Shown: positions 54,239 through 63,885, counted from the stretch's first letter. The stretch: DNA of 64,000 bases from JABMPR01 sp964508765 (GCA_964508765.1 CAZDVD010000005.1:57672-121671), one strand, 5' to 3'. Numbers and translations: made by a program. Notes: generated by a model not told the origin, from the letters alone.

Positions 54239-54394
54239 CAAGCTTTCTGGGAATTGTTTGATCTCGAGAAAGATCCTTCTGAAATGAATAATGTCTACTC
54301 AGACCCAGCCTACGCAGAGATCGTCAAGGAAACCAAACAGGAGTTGGTAAGATTACAAAAGCTCTATGGGGATGTGGATATAGATAAAAGCTAG
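54239..54394 (+). pseudogene. 3' remnant of a sulfatase gene
   Basis: Directly after the flavoprotein stop a frame without start reads AFWELFDLEKDPSEMNNVYS... to a TAG at 54392-54394 (52 codons). This is the C-terminal signature of type I sulfatases, which end with ELFDLEKDP-x-E-NN. The rest of the gene (about 1.3 kb) is absent. A deletion has therefore joined the flavoprotein to a truncated sulfatase. Confidence 0.8.
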
Positions 54395-54396
54395 AG

Positions 54397-55338
54397 TCAA
54401 AACCTTTTTGTATAAGCGTGACAATAGGGGATACCACCTGACTTGATGTAATAGTCCTGATGATATTCCTCGCCATCATAAAATTCTGAAGCAGATGTGA
54501 GCTCAGTAGCCACATCGAGTCCTTTATCTTCAAGCAGTTTAATCAGTTTTTCAGCCGTGGCTTTCTGATTCTCTGAGGAATAGAAAATTCCTGATCTGTA
54601 CTGGGTGCCAAGATCTGGTCCTTGACCATCTACCTGTGTGGGATCATGGGTCTCGAAGAATATTCTGGCTAAGGTTTCGTAGCTCACCTTTTGGGGGTCG
54701 AAAACAACTTCAACGGCTTCTGCGTGGCCAGTGCTTCCAGTACAAACCTGTTTGTAGGTGGGATTCGGGAGAAAACCTCCTGTATAACCGACACTGGTGG
54801 AAATGACGCCATCCAGTTTTTGAAGTTGATATTCCACGCCCCAGAAACAACCCGATGCAAAAATAGCTTTTTCCATGTGTATCTCCACAGGTTCAAAATT
54901 TAATGAAATTGAGTTGACGCAGTGTCTGGCATTCTTTGAGGTAAAGCCTTCACCTAAAAAGACATGTCCGAGATGACCACCGCAATTGGCACAAAGTATT
55001 TCAGTTCTGCGGCCATCGGCATCAGTCACTCGCTTTACCGAGCCAGGTATTTCATCATCAAAACTGGGCCAGCCGCATTGAGCATCAAATTTATCTGTAG
55101 ATTTATAAAGGGGTGCATCACACTGCTTACAGGTATAAGTACCTGTTTCATCGTGATGTTCGAATTTTCCGCTGAAAGGTCTTTCAGTGCCCTTGTTGAG
55201 AATCACCCGTTGTTCTTCCGGGGTTAATTTATTGTAGTTCATAGGCTCCTGGGCATAATTACAGTTAAATAGCAATAGTGTGAAACTAAGAATGCCAATA
55301 GACTTTGAAATTTGTTTTGGAAACCACTTGAATCTCAT
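54397..55338 (-). CDS. msrBA: Exported MsrB-MsrA fusion methionine sulfoxide reductase
   Basis: I start it at 55338 (MRFKWFPKQISKSIGILSFTL...), giving a leader ending near LLLFNCN that looks like a lipobox, so 313 residues. MsrB comes first (about 38-155): zinc CKQC and CANCGGHLGHVF sets, catalytic RHCVNSISLNF. MsrA follows (about 158-313) with GCFWGVEYQL and catalytic-type YHQDYY. This is the B-then-A order, opposite to the Neisseria A-B enzyme. It would repair oxidised Met in envelope or secreted proteins. The stop of the sulfatase remnant is two bases away. Confidence 0.93.
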   Translation of the reverse strand: MRFKWFPKQISKSIGILSFTLLLFNCNYAQEPMNYNKLTPEEQRVILNKGTERPFSGKFEHHDETGTYTCKQCDAPLYKSTDKFDAQCGWPSFDDEIPGSVKRVTDADGRRTEILCANCGGHLGHVFLGEGFTSKNARHCVNSISLNFEPVEIHMEKAIFASGCFWGVEYQLQKLDGVISTSVGYTGGFLPNPTYKQVCTGSTGHAEAVEVVFDPQKVSYETLARIFFETHDPTQVDGQGPDLGTQYRSGIFYSSENQKATAEKLIKLLEDKGLDVATELTSASEFYDGEEYHQDYYIKSGGIPYCHAYTKRF

Positions 55339-55486
55339 CAACACTCCTTTATAACTTAGACTTGCGAATATACATAAGGGATCAACGAATTGTGATAAAT
55401 TTTGTTCCCTATGGTTTAGCTTCTCTAAGGAATATAAAAAGATCCAGTTACCAACTATGAAGACATGATGATCAAAGGGAGACCAT

Positions 55487-56107
55487 ATGAATCTCGATAA
55501 ATTGAAACAAGCAGAAGAAAAGTTTTTTAACATGTATCCTGGGGGCTTTGAACACCCCGATATGGTAGCTATCGGTAAAAAACATAACATGGACAGGACG
55601 ATCATTCAGGTTCAAGAAGCCTTCGCTGAAGATCAATTTAATGACACGAAAACTATTATTCAAACCATGAGTAAGATGGTGAGCCGTTCATCCATGGTGA
55701 GTCTCTTCGAAAAACCAAAATTTAGAGATTTTGTAAATACGCTTCCTTATCAGTATGAGACAATTCTGGCCCAGGGGTTAAAGGAGGTGCTTCACGGGAA
55801 TCAGGAACAGGGTTTTAATATGATGTTGGACGTCTTGATTACCGGGAAACTGGCAAAATGGTCACTCATTTCTGTTCTACCAGTCTATCATAAACCATTC
55901 GAAGAGGTGTTTGTGAAACCCACCACTGCCAAGGGTGTGATCCAACAGTTTGAGTTGGATTCCCTGGTGTATAAGCCTCGTCCCATCTGGGAATTTTATA
56001 AGGAGTTTCGTTCTATCATCAATGAAATGAAATCTAAAGTTGATAACCGATTGGCGCCCAACAATGCCGCATTTACAGGATTTCTCATGATGAGTATGGA
56101 AAATTGA
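55487..56107 (+). CDS. Hypothetical cytoplasmic protein
   Basis: A 206-residue alpha-helical protein (MNLDKLKQAEEKFFNMYPGGFEHPDMVAIGKKHNMD...), no signal peptide or membrane span. A GGGAGACC ribosome-binding site precedes it. No recognised domain. It is followed closely by an 80-residue ORF on the same strand. Confidence 0.7.
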   Translation: MNLDKLKQAEEKFFNMYPGGFEHPDMVAIGKKHNMDRTIIQVQEAFAEDQFNDTKTIIQTMSKMVSRSSMVSLFEKPKFRDFVNTLPYQYETILAQGLKEVLHGNQEQGFNMMLDVLITGKLAKWSLISVLPVYHKPFEEVFVKPTTAKGVIQQFELDSLVYKPRPIWEFYKEFRSIINEMKSKVDNRLAPNNAAFTGFLMMSMEN

Positions 56108-56122
56108 ATTTCAAGAATAACT

Positions 56123-56365
56123 ATGATAAGTAATGACTCATTGGCTCAGCAACCCTTCTCGTATCAAACGAGTAAGGATGGCATGGTGAGAATATTTCGA
56201 TCTAACCGTTTGGCAACAACACTACGCGGCAAGGAAGCACAACGTTTTCTTTCCAGAATCGATTCAGCCGATGTAGGTGGTGCTCAGCTCCTCATGGCAA
56301 AAGAAACAGGTCAGTTCAAATTTGGGAATGAACAACTGCAGAGGAAGTCGGACAAGCGCAAATAA
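56123..56365 (+). CDS. Small hypothetical protein (80 residues)
   Basis: Basic protein (MISNDSLAQQPFSYQTSKDGMVRIFRSNRLATTLRGKEAQRFLSRI...). A motif like FRSNRLATTLRGKEAQRFL is similar in style to short FCB hypothetical proteins. It is 15 bases behind the previous gene and immediately before a terminator, so a two-gene unit is plausible. Confidence 0.65.
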   Translation: MISNDSLAQQPFSYQTSKDGMVRIFRSNRLATTLRGKEAQRFLSRIDSADVGGAQLLMAKETGQFKFGNEQLQRKSDKRK

Positions 56366-56390
56366 AAAACCGCCCACAAGGAGCGGTTTT
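56365..56390. terminator. Bidirectional intrinsic terminator
   Basis: AAAACCGC...GCGGTTTT, 8-bp stem with a nine-base loop, with A and T tracts on the two sides; suits both the plus-strand pair and the minus-strand gene at 56444. Confidence 0.8.
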
Positions 56391-56424
56391 AACTAGCGCG
56401 GACCCCGACAGTCGTGCGTTAGTG
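56391..56424. repeat. Imperfect inverted repeat downstream of the terminator
   Basis: ACTAGCGCGG...CGTGCGTTAGT pairs imperfectly. Meaning unknown; possibly a REP-type element. Confidence 0.35.
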
Positions 56425-56443
56425 GAAGGATATTTATTTTGGT

Positions 56444-57235
56444 TCAATCAAATATGATCTTGATGCTGATCTCTTCTTTTTTTCGGTCAAGATCTTCCTG
56501 GCTAAGGTCCGACTGACTCAGATAGGCTTGAAGGCATTTTTGGCCAGCTTCTCCTTTGACTTTTTCACCATTCGCGTAGAACACACCCTTTTCAATAGAG
56601 ATCATCTCAATCTTCTGAGGAGGAGTAGTTCCACTTTCTGCCAGGATGTTTTGAATGGTCTCTGCCAGATTATCTAATTCAATGATGCGTTTGATAGATT
56701 TGTAGTGTTTTTTTTTAATAACTGCGTGTGCTGATTCCAGAGCTTCAAGATGAATAATAAGCGAGTCCAGGCCTTCCAACCCTTCCAGGGAGGGGAGTTC
56801 ACCTAATTCAATTTTGAGATCAATCTCTTCCATAGCAGGGTAGAGAGCTTCCAGGGGAGCGAGCTCAGTGGCATCTTCCAGGTATTCCTGGTATTTGTGG
56901 AATTTCTTTTCGGGCATCTCCTTCCCATTCTCCAGAACTTTCATGATCTTCTTCGTTATGGGGTCGAAATCGATAACGATCTTGCTCTTTTTGAAAAAAC
57001 CTGATTTCTTGATGATGATCCGAGTGGCCTTTTTCTCATGATGAGGTCTTTTGTGGACAAATATCTTTGTCGTTGCTGAATCAGACACTTCACCATCATG
57101 AGAGATGAAGACCTCTTTGCGATGTTCTTCGCCATGAGGTTTCCTATGTATCACCACCTTTTTTTCTTGGGCAAGGGATGTGAGGGCAAGTAAGGCAATA
57201 AGCATAATCAGTAGTATGTGTTTCTTTGATGTCAT
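56444..57235 (-). CDS. Exported charged protein of unknown function next to a two-component system
   Basis: A 263-residue protein from ATG 57235 with a signal peptide (MTSKKHILLIMLIALLALTSLAQ). The mature part is very rich in Lys and Glu (HRKPHGEEHRKEV, HKRPHHEKKA, EALYPAMEEIDLKIELGELPSLEGLEGLDS). The C-terminal part reads ISIEKGVFYANGEKVKGEAGQKCLQAYL. I know no family. Divergent to the LytS-type kinase gene, so it may be the regulated output (inference). Confidence 0.75.
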   Translation of the reverse strand: MTSKKHILLIMLIALLALTSLAQEKKVVIHRKPHGEEHRKEVFISHDGEVSDSATTKIFVHKRPHHEKKATRIIIKKSGFFKKSKIVIDFDPITKKIMKVLENGKEMPEKKFHKYQEYLEDATELAPLEALYPAMEEIDLKIELGELPSLEGLEGLDSLIIHLEALESAHAVIKKKHYKSIKRIIELDNLAETIQNILAESGTTPPQKIEMISIEKGVFYANGEKVKGEAGQKCLQAYLSQSDLSQEDLDRKKEEISIKIIFD

Positions 57236-57447
57236 GTTAGACTCCTTTTGAATGTTTACGAGGGCAAGATAGAGGATAAAAACAGTGAATGAGATTAATG
57301 GCATGAATCCACTGAATTCTGGCGTTGAATGATTTGAATCATGCAAAAACTTCTTGGTGCCTTGTAAAGCGCTCCTGGTGCCAGGGAATGCCGGATTGGA
57401 CGCCTTAGGGGTCGAAGAAGTAAAATAAATGGATATATTGGTTCACT

Positions 57448-58518
57448 ATGTTGCGTAAATGGATTGAACCTGCCCTGCTCATCCTCCTGTTTGGAGTTGT
57501 GTATTTCATACCCATTCAAACGGCGACCAGGCCAGTGTTTTACGGGGAGTTCAACAATCTGGATGGAAGTCTCTATGCTGTCCGCATGTTCGATGTTCTG
57601 CTTTCCGCTGTGTTGGTCATGCTGGTCGCTAGGACCCTGATACCCAGGCGTCTCAATCTGGTAACCCTACTACAGGTTGCAGGAATGTTTTTGGGTGTCC
57701 TACTTGTGGGTTCAGGTATGGAATGGGTTTGGGATCACCTGACCCTTAGAGTCTTCAACTTGCCTACCGCTCCAGGGGAAGTATCTGATAAGATGTTGCT
57801 TACATCCCGTAAAGAAATTCTGAATTTAACTATTCTCTCCGGTAATATCTTGGTGATGGTCGGAGGGATCTTCTATGGACTCCTGCGTGAGCGAAATCAG
57901 CAGATGCGTCGTCAGGAACGACTAGAGCTCGAGAATCTTGCAGCCGAGGTAAAATATCTTCGTTCTCAGATCAATCCACATTTCCTATTTAACACCTTGA
58001 ATAACATTTATGCCATCACGCAAAGGAATGATGACCAGGAGGGGAGTGATGCTTTATTAAGACTCTCTGGTCTTATGCGGTATATGCTTTATGATAGCGC
58101 TGGAGACAGTATTGGTCTGCATCAGGAAATTGAGCATCTCCAAAATTTCATAGATCTTATGTTGTTAAAATACAAGCGAGATGATCCACCGGAGGTTGAC
58201 TTCCAAATTGAAGGAGATATTGGCAGGTTTAGAGTTGCCCCACTTATTCTTTTACCATTTGTTGAAAATGCTTTTAAACATGGAATCGATAATCATGGCA
58301 AGGGATATATCAGGATGAAATTGGTTGTATCTCAGAATAAAATTGAGTTTACACTGATTAATTCACGGTTCCCTGATCGTGTAGCCTCCCAGGAGCATAA
58401 GGGCATCGGTCTGGAAAATGTCAAGCGACGACTTGAGCATCTTTATCCTGAGAAACACTCTCTTGAGATCAGAGTTACTGATGTTGAATATGGGGTTGAA
58501 ATGGGGATATCATTGTGA
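57448..58518 (+). CDS. LytS/YehU-type sensor histidine kinase
   Basis: A 356-residue kinase. Four or so membrane helices occupy about 1-140 (ALLILLFGVVYFIPIQ, VLLSAVLVMLVART, LGVLLVGSGMEWVWD, LTILSGNILVMVGGIF). The phosphoacceptor His is in RSQINPHFLFNTLNNIYAI (about 176-194), and a GHKL ATPase domain follows (LPFVENAFKHGID and HKGIGLENVKRRLEHLYP). Overlaps the regulator gene by four bases. The signal is unknown. Confidence 0.94.
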   Translation: MLRKWIEPALLILLFGVVYFIPIQTATRPVFYGEFNNLDGSLYAVRMFDVLLSAVLVMLVARTLIPRRLNLVTLLQVAGMFLGVLLVGSGMEWVWDHLTLRVFNLPTAPGEVSDKMLLTSRKEILNLTILSGNILVMVGGIFYGLLRERNQQMRRQERLELENLAAEVKYLRSQINPHFLFNTLNNIYAITQRNDDQEGSDALLRLSGLMRYMLYDSAGDSIGLHQEIEHLQNFIDLMLLKYKRDDPPEVDFQIEGDIGRFRVAPLILLPFVENAFKHGIDNHGKGYIRMKLVVSQNKIEFTLINSRFPDRVASQEHKGIGLENVKRRLEHLYPEKHSLEIRVTDVEYGVEMGISL

Positions 58519-59240
58519 CAGACAAACTACGTTGCGTCGTTGTTGATGATGAGCAGGGGGCTATTGAGATACTCAGTGCATTTGTCAACAAGGTCAGTTG
58601 GCTGGAACTATCAGCTTCATTCACCGACCCACTTGAAGCACTGAATTATCTTTCAAATGAGCAGGTCGATCTGGTGTTTATGGATATTAACATGCCTGAT
58701 CTGGATGGGATGCAACTCGCACGCTTGGTTCAGAATCTGGGAGCGGAAATCATCTTCTGTACCGCCTATCCAGAACATGCCGTGGCGAGTTATGAAGTTC
58801 AAGCTTTGGATTACTTGTTAAAACCAATTCCATTTGAAAGGTTTCTGGCTGCTGCCCATAAAGCCCAGATCAAAAAGTTTCCTGCAGAACCCATTCAGCC
58901 CGGGACCCCTGCAAAGCAGAACCAATCACAGATATTTATAAAGAGTGGTGCTCAGATTCACCAGGTTGATTCGGAGAAGATCAGCTATATCAAAAAAGAT
59001 GGTCATTACATTATCTTCAAAATTAATGGTAAGGAACTGCTCTCCCGTATGACCTTCAATCAGCTTTTGGAATTACTCCCGTCAGCTGATTTTGTTCAGG
59101 TACATCGATCCTACGTCGTTGCCCTAAAGAAAATTGAGGTCATTCAGAAGCAATTTATTCAGATTGAAGGTAAGGAAATTCCCATTGGTGATGCTTTCAA
59201 AAAGGAATTTTTCACGAGAGTGAATTTTATTGGGAATTGA
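58515..59240 (+). CDS. LytTR-family response regulator
   Basis: A 241-residue regulator: receiver domain (about 3-120; phospho-Asp in LVFMDINMPDLDG) and a LytTR DNA-binding domain (about 140-240; IFIKSGAQIHQVDSEKISYIKKDGHYI...VHRSYVVALKKIE). It pairs with the kinase immediately upstream. LytTR sites are direct repeats that I cannot assign here. Confidence 0.95.
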   Translation: MTDKLRCVVVDDEQGAIEILSAFVNKVSWLELSASFTDPLEALNYLSNEQVDLVFMDINMPDLDGMQLARLVQNLGAEIIFCTAYPEHAVASYEVQALDYLLKPIPFERFLAAAHKAQIKKFPAEPIQPGTPAKQNQSQIFIKSGAQIHQVDSEKISYIKKDGHYIIFKINGKELLSRMTFNQLLELLPSADFVQVHRSYVVALKKIEVIQKQFIQIEGKEIPIGDAFKKEFFTRVNFIGN

Positions 59241-59262
59241 GATCAGAAAAAACTTGATGAAA

Positions 59263-59293
59263 CAAAGAAGGCTCCCAAGCGGGAGCCTTCTTA
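59263..59293. terminator. Bidirectional intrinsic terminator
   Basis: AAGAAGGCTCCC and GGGAGCCTTCTT form a 12-bp stem around a four-base AAGC loop, between converging genes. Confidence 0.9.
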
Positions 59294-59310
59294 ATTTGAT
59301 GGACTAAAAA

Positions 59311-59889
59311 CTACTTTGCGTTTTGTGTAGCTGCTTCCAGCTCTTGAAAGGCCTGGGAAGCTTTGAACTCTGCATAGAGAGCTTCTTCGTTTTTGATGAC
59401 ATTCACAACTGCAGTACTCACGGCATCTTTCTTCAAACCGAGCTGAACATATGCGATCCAGGTGCCACCCTTTTTTTCATAGGGGTATTTTTTTAAAACG
59501 GTAACACCGTTTAATGTATTGTCAGTCACTGTTTTTGATGTGGATTGATAGAACTCAACAATTTGAGTATTTTCTGACATGCCAGCTTCCTGGGTAAAGC
59601 TCTTAACTTGACTCTTAACATTTGCAGAAAGACGTTCAGAGAGCTCGACTTTTCCAGCCTGTTTAGCTTTATCAATGGCTACAACCATTTGTCGGGACTC
59701 ACCCATTCCAACTGCATAGATGTACATGTCATCTTCTTCAGGGGGATTGGTAAACCAATCTGGTAAGTCAGCTGGGCCCTTGGGATTGTTTGCATCTTTG
59801 GGCATATCAATGACTTCTTTTCCACTGGAGCAGTTGAACATGACCAAAGCGGTCAGTACAATTAAAAAACTTAGTTTCACTATCTTCAT
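59311..59889 (-). CDS. LPP20-like lipoprotein
   Basis: A 192-residue lipoprotein: MKIVKLSFLIVLTALVMFNCSSG, lipobox Cys about 20. The LPP20 core follows (about 40-120, PDWFTNPPEEDDMYIYAVGMGESRQMVVAIDKAKQAGKVELSE). Family members are surface lipoproteins, first described in Helicobacter, of unclear function. A strong GGAGGAAAC ribosome-binding site precedes the ATG. Confidence 0.88.
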   Translation of the reverse strand: MKIVKLSFLIVLTALVMFNCSSGKEVIDMPKDANNPKGPADLPDWFTNPPEEDDMYIYAVGMGESRQMVVAIDKAKQAGKVELSERLSANVKSQVKSFTQEAGMSENTQIVEFYQSTSKTVTDNTLNGVTVLKKYPYEKKGGTWIAYVQLGLKKDAVSTAVVNVIKNEEALYAEFKASQAFQELEAATQNAK

Positions 59890-60039
59890 GTTTCCTCCTA
59901 ATTATTCAAACTCACTTTGGCGAAGCGATTTGAATATAAGTTAAATATTGCTGATATCATGAAAAAGTTGGCAATAGTATTTATCTTGAATTACCTTCCA
60001 TTCATCGAGTAAACCTCAAAACAAAAAGATGGGATTATT

Positions 60040-63000
60040 ATGCACAAGACTTGCCTTATGTTGTTGGCTATTTGCTTACACGCCAATGACATACGTATCT
60101 CTGAAGTGATGTCAAATCCTCAGGGGTCAGAATATGAAAACGAATTTGTCGAGTTATTTAATGCTTCAGATAGTGTGATGCATATCAATGGCTGGATTTT
60201 GAGTGATGGAAATGGTGTGGATACTATTTCACATTTATCAGGTCCAATCGAGATTCAGCCCTCACACTATGCCCTTATTCTTGATCCTGGATATGATTTT
60301 ACTTCTGGACCCTATCCTGAGATAATAAATGATTCCCTTTCTATCTTTACAATTTCCACAGATGCAAGCTTTGGAAGCGGTGGTCTTTCAAACACAGGTG
60401 AGTCTGTTATCATTCGTAGCTCAGACTCCTCGATATCGAGTGAAATGTCCTGGTCTTCATCCACCTCAAATGGTTATTCCTGGGAGCGGGTTTCCCTGAA
60501 CACTCCTGATTCATTGAGTATTTGGCAGCAGTCGTTGGTAATGAATGGTACTCCAGGATATCGAAATTCAGTGACTCCACCTCTCATAAATCTGAGCTTA
60601 ACTGATGTTGAAATTGAAAATGCAGCGATGGCAGAAGCTATTGAAATTCTAGTCACAATTAAAAATACGGGTGAATATGCTATCCCTGATTTTTCTGTAT
60701 CTATCTATCGAGATGAAAATCAAAATGATGTGAAAGATGAGGGGGAATGGGAAACCATTGTTCCGAGTAACATTGAACTGAATTCGCAGGATGTGGTTGA
60801 TATTCTCTTGTTTCTGTTTCCCCTTGTGCCAGGTATGCACCAGCTTGAGGCAAGAGTTCTGGTTGAAAACGATGAGGTTGCCAAAGATGATTCCCTCAGA
60901 TTTGAAGTGGTTGGATCATACCCGCGAGATATCATCAGTATTACCGAGGTGATGTACAGCCCATCCTCAGATCAACAAGGAGAATGGGTGGAAATCCAGA
61001 ATAGAAGTGATGATCCCGTCTCTCTACAGGGGTGGACATTCTCAGATGCGAATCAAACAAGGCATTCCATCAGCGATACGTTGCTCTTTTTAGATTCATT
61101 TCAATACCTAACCCTGTGTGCGTCCTCTTCTATGGCGAATTATTTTGGTCTTGAGGCAGCAGAAATATATGAACTCGACTCATGGCCTGCTTTAAACAGT
61201 TCCTCTGATTCTATCAGATTATTCGATGCGACGGGTTGTCAAATAACTTCAGTTTTCTACAGAGGTAGTTGGGGAAAATCTGCCACTTCACTGGAGCGTC
61301 GTCATCCGGATTGCTACCCGCATGAGAAGATAAACTGGGCTGCCAGTAACCAGGAAGATGGGGGCACGCCCTCGCGAATGAATACGCGACATTTGCTCCC
61401 TGTGGAAATTCGGATCGATGAACTGATCCTGGAAACAGCAAATACGACTGGACCTACTCAAGCAGAGGTGTGTGTGCGATTCCAAAATATGGGCATGGAT
61501 ACTTTGTATTCGTTGGAACTGGAATCCGATGCAGATATCTGTTGGTATGGGGTCTTACCCAGTTTTGAATCAGACTCTCTGAATTTTACCAGCCCCATGT
61601 TGTGGCCCGGCTATTCTCAAGTTCCTATCCGGATATTCCATGATAATGAAATTCTGGTTGATACATCGGTGCAGGTTGTCCTGGGTTTTCCACCAGGACA
61701 AATCGCCATCAATGAAATTCACTATATCCCTCATGAAGATCAAACTGAATTCCTTGAATTCATTAATATTGGTACCAACACACTGGATTTGATGGGGTGG
61801 AGCTTCAGGGACCGCAGTGGGGCGCAAGGCGAAGTGATGTCCCAGATTCTCATTCAGCCAGACAGCTTGTTTGTATGGACAGGTGATGCAATAACACTGG
61901 CTGATTGGACACACTCTTTTGCACAGGTCTGTGAACTTTCATTATGGCCAAGTCTGAACAACAGCTCCGATTCAATCATCATCACGGATCCTCTCGGGCA
62001 AAGGATGCTTGCACATGGTTATGAAGCACCTCCCAATGATGAATCAGGCAAGAGTCTGGAGCGTATGGCACTCTGGAAAGCGCAAGAGCTGGAGTCCAAC
62101 TGGTCGGTTTGTCAGGATCCTCTGGGCATTACCCCAGGAAGGAAAAACTCAACACTTCTACCACCCCAGAATCTGGCTATTGATGAGATCTTGCTTTTGG
62201 ATTCAATACTATGGATAGATGAGGCCTTTTCTATCCGAATCCCGGTAGTAAATGCTGGCGTCGATTGGATTGAGAATGCTGAACTCGAAGTGAGGCTTCT
62301 TAACAATCATACGCAAGCTGATTATTGGCTCGAGACATTGCCTCCCATTTGGGCTGGGGATACTCTAACCTGGAATCTAGAACTCACATCAGAAACATCG
62401 GGTTGGTTTAATCTGAAAGTTAAGGTTGAATTTTCAGGAGATGAATCCCCCGTTGATAATAGCCTGGAAAAGAGAATTTATGTCTCAGGGACTACGTCAT
62501 CTCTGATCATCAATGAGGTTATGCCCCTGCCTGTAAATGATGGGAATGAGTGGATAGAAATCTACAACCGAGGTGCTGACGCAGTGGATTTGGCCAGTTG
62601 GTGTATTGCGGACAATTCGGACTCAAGAATCTGCATCTCAGATACCAGCCTCATGATAGAGGCAAACAGTTATCTGGTTCTAGGCGTTGACCAACCTATC
62701 CTTCCAGAGGTGACTGGTGAGGGTTATCAGGGCATTCCGCACTTTCCCACACTCAATAACTCTGAAGAGCAGATTTCTCTATTTGACCCTCAGGGAGTTC
62801 TCATGGATGGGATGTGGTATGGTTTTTCAACAGAGTTGGTGTTGGGTCGCTCTCTGGAGCGTATTCGCCCTGAAGCTCAAGGTGATGGACCGGGGAATTG
62901 GAGTGTCTGCATTGATGAGTCAGGGTCAACTCCTGGTGAGGAGAACAGTCTCTATCTGGATGTCCTTGTCTCAAAACTGGATATAGAGCTGAATCCCAAC

Positions 63001-63285
63001 CCCTTTTCGCCTAATGGGGATGGACATGCTGATCAAATGGCTATTCATTATGAGTTGCCATTTGAAAGGGGTTTGATGTCTGTGGAAGTGTTTGATATGG
63101 CAGGTCGAAAAATTGCTGACCCCATCCAGGTAAAGCCTGTGAGCCATCGTGGAGAGGTCGTGTGGGATGGAGAAGCAAATTATGGTGGCAAGGCGGTAAC
63201 AGGTCTCTATATCATGAAATTGTTGTTTGATGATCAAGCGGGAAAAGTCTGGAGTAGCTTGAAGAAAGTGTATTTAATCCGCTAG
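60040..63285 (+). CDS. Large secreted lamin-tail-domain protein with FlgD-like sorting tail
   Basis: A 1081-residue exported protein with a short signal peptide (MHKTCLMLLAICLHA). Four lamin-tail domains are evident at about 20-130 (IRISEVMSNPQ...ELFNASD), 300-420 (ITEVMYSPSSDQQGEWVEIQN), 565-680 (INEIHYIPHEDQTEFLEFIN) and 825-935 (INEVMPLPVNDGNEWIEIYN), separated by CARDB-like beta segments. The tail is LNPNPFSPNGDGHADQM...FDMAGRKI (about 990-1081), the FlgD/CHU_C-type sorting signal. Secreted LTD proteins often carry surface-attachment or nuclease-linked functions; none is proved here. Confidence 0.9.
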   Translation: MHKTCLMLLAICLHANDIRISEVMSNPQGSEYENEFVELFNASDSVMHINGWILSDGNGVDTISHLSGPIEIQPSHYALILDPGYDFTSGPYPEIINDSLSIFTISTDASFGSGGLSNTGESVIIRSSDSSISSEMSWSSSTSNGYSWERVSLNTPDSLSIWQQSLVMNGTPGYRNSVTPPLINLSLTDVEIENAAMAEAIEILVTIKNTGEYAIPDFSVSIYRDENQNDVKDEGEWETIVPSNIELNSQDVVDILLFLFPLVPGMHQLEARVLVENDEVAKDDSLRFEVVGSYPRDIISITEVMYSPSSDQQGEWVEIQNRSDDPVSLQGWTFSDANQTRHSISDTLLFLDSFQYLTLCASSSMANYFGLEAAEIYELDSWPALNSSSDSIRLFDATGCQITSVFYRGSWGKSATSLERRHPDCYPHEKINWAASNQEDGGTPSRMNTRHLLPVEIRIDELILETANTTGPTQAEVCVRFQNMGMDTLYSLELESDADICWYGVLPSFESDSLNFTSPMLWPGYSQVPIRIFHDNEILVDTSVQVVLGFPPGQIAINEIHYIPHEDQTEFLEFINIGTNTLDLMGWSFRDRSGAQGEVMSQILIQPDSLFVWTGDAITLADWTHSFAQVCELSLWPSLNNSSDSIIITDPLGQRMLAHGYEAPPNDESGKSLERMALWKAQELESNWSVCQDPLGITPGRKNSTLLPPQNLAIDEILLLDSILWIDEAFSIRIPVVNAGVDWIENAELEVRLLNNHTQADYWLETLPPIWAGDTLTWNLELTSETSGWFNLKVKVEFSGDESPVDNSLEKRIYVSGTTSSLIINEVMPLPVNDGNEWIEIYNRGADAVDLASWCIADNSDSRICISDTSLMIEANSYLVLGVDQPILPEVTGEGYQGIPHFPTLNNSEEQISLFDPQGVLMDGMWYGFSTELVLGRSLERIRPEAQGDGPGNWSVCIDESGSTPGEENSLYLDVLVSKLDIELNPNPFSPNGDGHADQMAIHYELPFERGLMSVEVFDMAGRKIADPIQVKPVSHRGEVVWDGEANYGGKAVTGLYIMKLLFDDQAGKVWSSLKKVYLIR

Positions 63286-63357
63286 TGATAAGGCTTGGTG
63301 AAAGAATTTTGGATTATATTTTATGTATTGTACTAACCGAATTTATTTTGGGAAGGG

Positions 63358-63885
63358 GTGAAAATCGTGGCAAAAAATACCCGGGGTCATTCCATCTGGC
63401 TCATTCCGACAAATCCAGAATATGAATACCTGCAGAACTTGATTAGTCAACTTTCTGAGAGGGAGGGAACACCAAAATTTTCTCCCCATATCACTTTGCT
63501 TGGTCAACTACCACAGAAGGTTGAGTGGATCAAGACTAAGCTGATTGAATTCACTCAAAAGCTAGAGCCCTTTCAGCTTAGCTTTAGTTATATCGGGATG
63601 TTCGATCAATACTTCAGAAGTATCATCATGCATACGCATCTCAACCCATTTCTTGAAGACTTGCACCTGAGGGCTACACGGCATTTTGAGATAACAAATA
63701 ACAACACGTTCGTGCCTCACCTAAGTTTGCTTTATAGCCAGCTAGAACTTCACAGTAAAAAAATGTTGATGGAAAGTATGCACATTGGCTTCCCACTCAC
63801 TGTAACCATAACAGAGGTTGTGCTGGTTGAAACGAATGGGGGGCCGGATCAGTGGCGGGAAGTTGTCAGCGTTCCAATCGGTTGA
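63358..63885 (+). CDS. 2H phosphoesterase / cyclic phosphodiesterase-like protein
   Basis: A 175-residue protein beginning at GTG. It has the two catalytic motifs of the 2H family, SPHITLLG (about 45) and VPHLSLLY (about 122). The size matches plant/yeast-type cyclic phosphodiesterase (CPDase) rather than RNA ligase T-like LigT. Probable action on 2',3'-cyclic phosphates of RNA or ADP-ribose. A second GTG three codons downstream is an alternative start. Confidence 0.85.
   Translation: MKIVAKNTRGHSIWLIPTNPEYEYLQNLISQLSEREGTPKFSPHITLLGQLPQKVEWIKTKLIEFTQKLEPFQLSFSYIGMFDQYFRSIIMHTHLNPFLEDLHLRATRHFEITNNNTFVPHLSLLYSQLELHSKKMLMESMHIGFPLTVTITEVVLVETNGGPDQWREVVSVPIG

Noticed and set aside
55339..55605. 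Upstream extension of the MsrB-MsrA gene by 89 codons
   Set aside because: The extension precedes a clear leader peptide start at 55338 and has no protein-like pattern.
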